Origin: an uncultured Treponema sp.
GTDB taxonomy: Bacteria; Spirochaetota; Spirochaetia; Treponematales; Treponemataceae
DNA: 5,651 nucleotides
Direction of reading: 5' to 3'
Assembly (NCBI GenBank): GCA_937902445.1
Contig: CALELJ010000153.1
Location: 1-5,651, forward strand
Shown here: positions 3,846-5,651 of the stretch, in pieces
Layout: every line of letters starts with the position of its first letter
Position numbering within the stretch: position 1 is the stretch's first letter
The notes under the pieces: generated by a model
Databases searched by the model: none
Seen by the model: the letters and a program-made list of their open reading frames with translations, nothing else
What the model was told of the DNA's origin: nothing
Position numbers and translations under genes: made by a program

Positions 3846-5651
3846 TTACCAGACCCGGAGGTGCAGCTTGTACCTGCCGGGTTTTATTTTATATTCATCC
3901 CTGGTATCCGGTCCGCATGCTCCTGTGCCGACACCTCTGTGTACGGCGTCAATTGTCAGGATCCAGTTTTCATTTTCCATAAGTTCAAAAGTGTGATTGC
4001 ATCTGAAAAGTTCTTCTGGAGTGTAGGGTAAAATACTGAATGAAAAATCTCTGTCGCTTTGGATATGGAGTGTTTTTCCTTTTGCCCTAAATTCAATGTA
4101 TCTGGTTTCTGTTCTAAGTCCGTTTTCCTGCGGTACGATGTAATTCACTCCCATGTCGGAAATCCTGCCTTCATGGAATCCTTTCAATGCTGAAAAATTT
4201 CTGTCGCTGTAGTTTTCATGGGGGCCACGGCCGTACCAGAGTATTTCAACATATTCTTTCGGAATTTCAAACTGAACTCCAGAACGGGGATATTCACTTA
4301 CGGTGTCCGAAAGATTGAATTTAACATCAAGTTCGTGGAATTTTATTTGTTGTTTTTCCAACATTGAGCATGTTGCGAAATTATACTTTTTGCCGTCTTT
4401 AATCGATTCGATGGAATAAGTTCCGTCTGAAATCTTTACAGCTTTTGATTCAATGAGACCTGAATTAATCCATTCTTTTGTAGGCTTTCCTGCAAAATCC
4501 CATGGGGTCGGGATGTCGTTGACTTTATGAAGCAATGACTTGACGCCTTCGTTTTCTGTAAGTGCATGTTTGATGACAGGAACCGCAGTTGAAAGGATTT
4601 CGCCGGCATCGCTGCTGCATTTTTCATCAACACCAAAATCTGTAAATCCCTTTGCTTTCTGAAGTTGGATCTGATCTGTAGAACATACATCACCTTTTTT
4701 TGCGAAGGCTGTATTTTTACTCCAAACAAAAATTCCATTAAACTGGATGTCATCACTCTTTTTTGCCATGGCCTTGAAAATCAATGCCGACGGAATCACT
4801 AAGATCTGCTTTTCGCCGGGAAGAATGGGATCAAGTTTTTGCATTCCTGAATCCGCAATTCTTCCGTTTAAGGTTATGTTCCATTTGAAAGAAAGCTGGT
4901 TGAGCCTTGAAAAATCAAATCTGTTTTCAATTGCGAAAATTCCTTTTGCAAGGTCAAGAGCTTCAAGACGCGCCGGAGCGAAAATCCTCTTGCATTCATA
5001 CATGGCAGGTTTTGGGCTCTGGTCTGGAAAATTTATTCCGTTGAGGCAGAAATCATAGTCGGTGTTAACATCTCCAAAGTCACCACCGTATTTCCAGTAT
5101 TTTTTTCCGTTTTTTGAAATTGCTTCTATGCCCTGGTCGATCCAGTCCCAGATGAATCCACCCTGAAGACCTGGTGTGCTTTCTATTGTTTCCCAGTAAT
5201 CATGGAGAGAACCGTTGGCATTTCCCATGGCATGGCTGTATTCGCACATGATTATCGGTCTGTAGTCATCGCACTTTTTTGCATATTCCTTTATCAATTC
5301 GATTTTTGGATACATCGGAGATATGAGGTCCGTCAGTCCTTTCCCGTAGCCAAGTGTTTCAAGCGTAAAATCTCCCTGGTGAATTTTGGGACGAACGAAT
5401 CCTTCATAATGGACGATACGTGTTGGGTCATAGCTCCTTATCCAGCCTACACAAGATGCAAGATTTGCTCCATTGCCGCTTTCATTTCCCAATGACCATC
5501 CAAAAATACACGGATGGTTCTTGTCCCGCCTTACCATTCTCTGGTTTCTCTGGAGGTAGGCATTGAGCCATACTTCGCTTCGGCTCATGACATCGTAGTA
5601 TCCGTGGTTTTCAAGATTTGCTTCGTCAAGAATCCAGATTCCAAAGCGGTC
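3846..5651 (-). CDS. lacZ: Beta-galactosidase, LacZ-type glycoside hydrolase family 2, partial (N-terminus missing)
   Basis: The frame is open from the right edge to the TAA at 3848-3846, giving 601 visible residues. The first Met (codon 22) is internal, because DRFGIWILDEANLENHG before it is already conserved LacZ core. By comparison with E. coli LacZ about 400 N-terminal residues are missing. The enzyme hydrolyses terminal beta-galactosides, usually in the cytoplasm. Catalytic residues are present: acid/base Glu57 in WSLGNESGNG and nucleophile Glu137 in MCEYSHAMGN, matching E. coli Glu461 and Glu537. Other landmarks are His16 (ENHG), GGFIWDWIDQ at 164-173, YGGDFGD near 188 and the C-terminal beta-sandwich domain (Bgal_small_N) with RSGVQF (456-461), YGRGPHENYSDR (473-484), VPQENG and GTGACGPDT (575-583). 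The start of the C-terminal domain, about 332-399, is short and lacks the usual RAPTDND motif. Neighbours do not suggest a lactose operon: it is convergent with the ABC genes. Family is secure; natural substrate is not. Confidence 0.95.
   Translation of the reverse strand, partial: DRFGIWILDEANLENHGYYDVMSRSEVWLNAYLQRNQRMVRRDKNHPCIFGWSLGNESGNGANLASCVGWIRSYDPTRIVHYEGFVRPKIHQGDFTLETLGYGKGLTDLISPMYPKIELIKEYAKKCDDYRPIIMCEYSHAMGNANGSLHDYWETIESTPGLQGGFIWDWIDQGIEAISKNGKKYWKYGGDFGDVNTDYDFCLNGINFPDQSPKPAMYECKRIFAPARLEALDLAKGIFAIENRFDFSRLNQLSFKWNITLNGRIADSGMQKLDPILPGEKQILVIPSALIFKAMAKKSDDIQFNGIFVWSKNTAFAKKGDVCSTDQIQLQKAKGFTDFGVDEKCSSDAGEILSTAVPVIKHALTENEGVKSLLHKVNDIPTPWDFAGKPTKEWINSGLIESKAVKISDGTYSIESIKDGKKYNFATCSMLEKQQIKFHELDVKFNLSDTVSEYPRSGVQFEIPKEYVEILWYGRGPHENYSDRNFSALKGFHEGRISDMGVNYIVPQENGLRTETRYIEFRAKGKTLHIQSDRDFSFSILPYTPEELFRCNHTFELMENENWILTIDAVHRGVGTGACGPDTRDEYKIKPGRYKLHLRVW
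3853..3895 (+). terminator. Plus-strand intrinsic terminator embedded in the beta-galactosidase 3' coding end
   Basis: ACCCGG (3853-3858) plus AGGT (3859-3862) pair with ACCT (3872-3875) and CCGGGT (3877-3882), leaving one bulged G at 3876 and a 9-nt loop. A T-rich tract, TTTTATTTTATATT (3882-3895), follows. On the plus strand this works as an intrinsic terminator. It could stop transcription from the ABC operon (137 nt after the ATPase stop) and from the candidate promoter at 3829. On the minus strand it encodes the PGRYKLHLRVW end of beta-galactosidase and has no T-tract after it. Confidence 0.6.

Noticed and set aside
3793..3996. Plus-strand frame starting just before the palindrome, with GGAGG (3857-3861) six bases before an in-frame TTG at 3868
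   Set aside because: The GGAGG is the complement of conserved LacZ C-terminal codons, and the frame runs antisense to beta-galactosidase with no recognisable protein. Chance is the simplest explanation.
4436..4756. 106-codon minus-strand frame overlapping beta-galactosidase, considered as a sign of a frameshift
   Set aside because: The main LacZ frame stays open through this stretch and carries recognisable LacZ segments on both sides. The alternative frame does not restore the missing RAPTDND motif.

Overview
The window looks like ordinary chromosomal DNA from a bacterium with moderate to low GC content. The likeliest source is a host-associated or gut Treponema or another spirochaete. This is an inference from gene style: a short signal peptide with a relaxed lipobox, Lys/Phe/Ile-rich proteins, and an ABC permease/ATPase pair of the uncharacterised tryptophan-type (COG4120/COG1101) family. 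No rRNA or other marker gene is present to fix the taxonomy. I see no CRISPR array, transposase, integrase or phage gene.

Layout. (1) Positions 1-1719, minus strand: an AraC-family regulator (928-1719) is followed after 36 nt by a CapA-like (PGA_cap) metallophosphatase-fold lipoprotein (891 down to the left edge, C-terminus cut off). They probably form a two-gene unit. (2) Positions 1720-1922: a divergent control region. It holds a strong minus-strand promoter whose transcript meets a strong intrinsic-terminator hairpin after about 10 nt, before the AraC start codon. It also holds a plus-strand extended -10 promoter that lies almost on top of the permease start codon. (3) Positions 1923-3716, plus strand: ABC permease and ABC ATPase, 51 nt apart, with no substrate-binding protein gene in view. 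(4) Positions 3717-3845: a convergent intergenic gap with a perfect 32-bp palindrome and a TGTTATAAT promoter-like motif. (5) Positions 3846-5651, minus strand: the C-terminal 601 residues of a LacZ-type GH2 beta-galactosidase that runs off the right edge.

How the parts fit. The permease and ATPase would form a membrane importer that needs a substrate-binding lipoprotein encoded elsewhere. The AraC protein is placed to regulate its own unit and possibly the divergent ABC operon. The beta-galactosidase would hydrolyse beta-galactosides in the cytoplasm and has no obvious link to the other genes. The most noteworthy signals are non-coding: the promoter-terminator arrangement in the AraC leader, the palindrome-promoter-hairpin arrangement at the beta-galactosidase 3' end, and the apparently leaderless permease mRNA. 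None amounts to a clearly new system on sequence alone.
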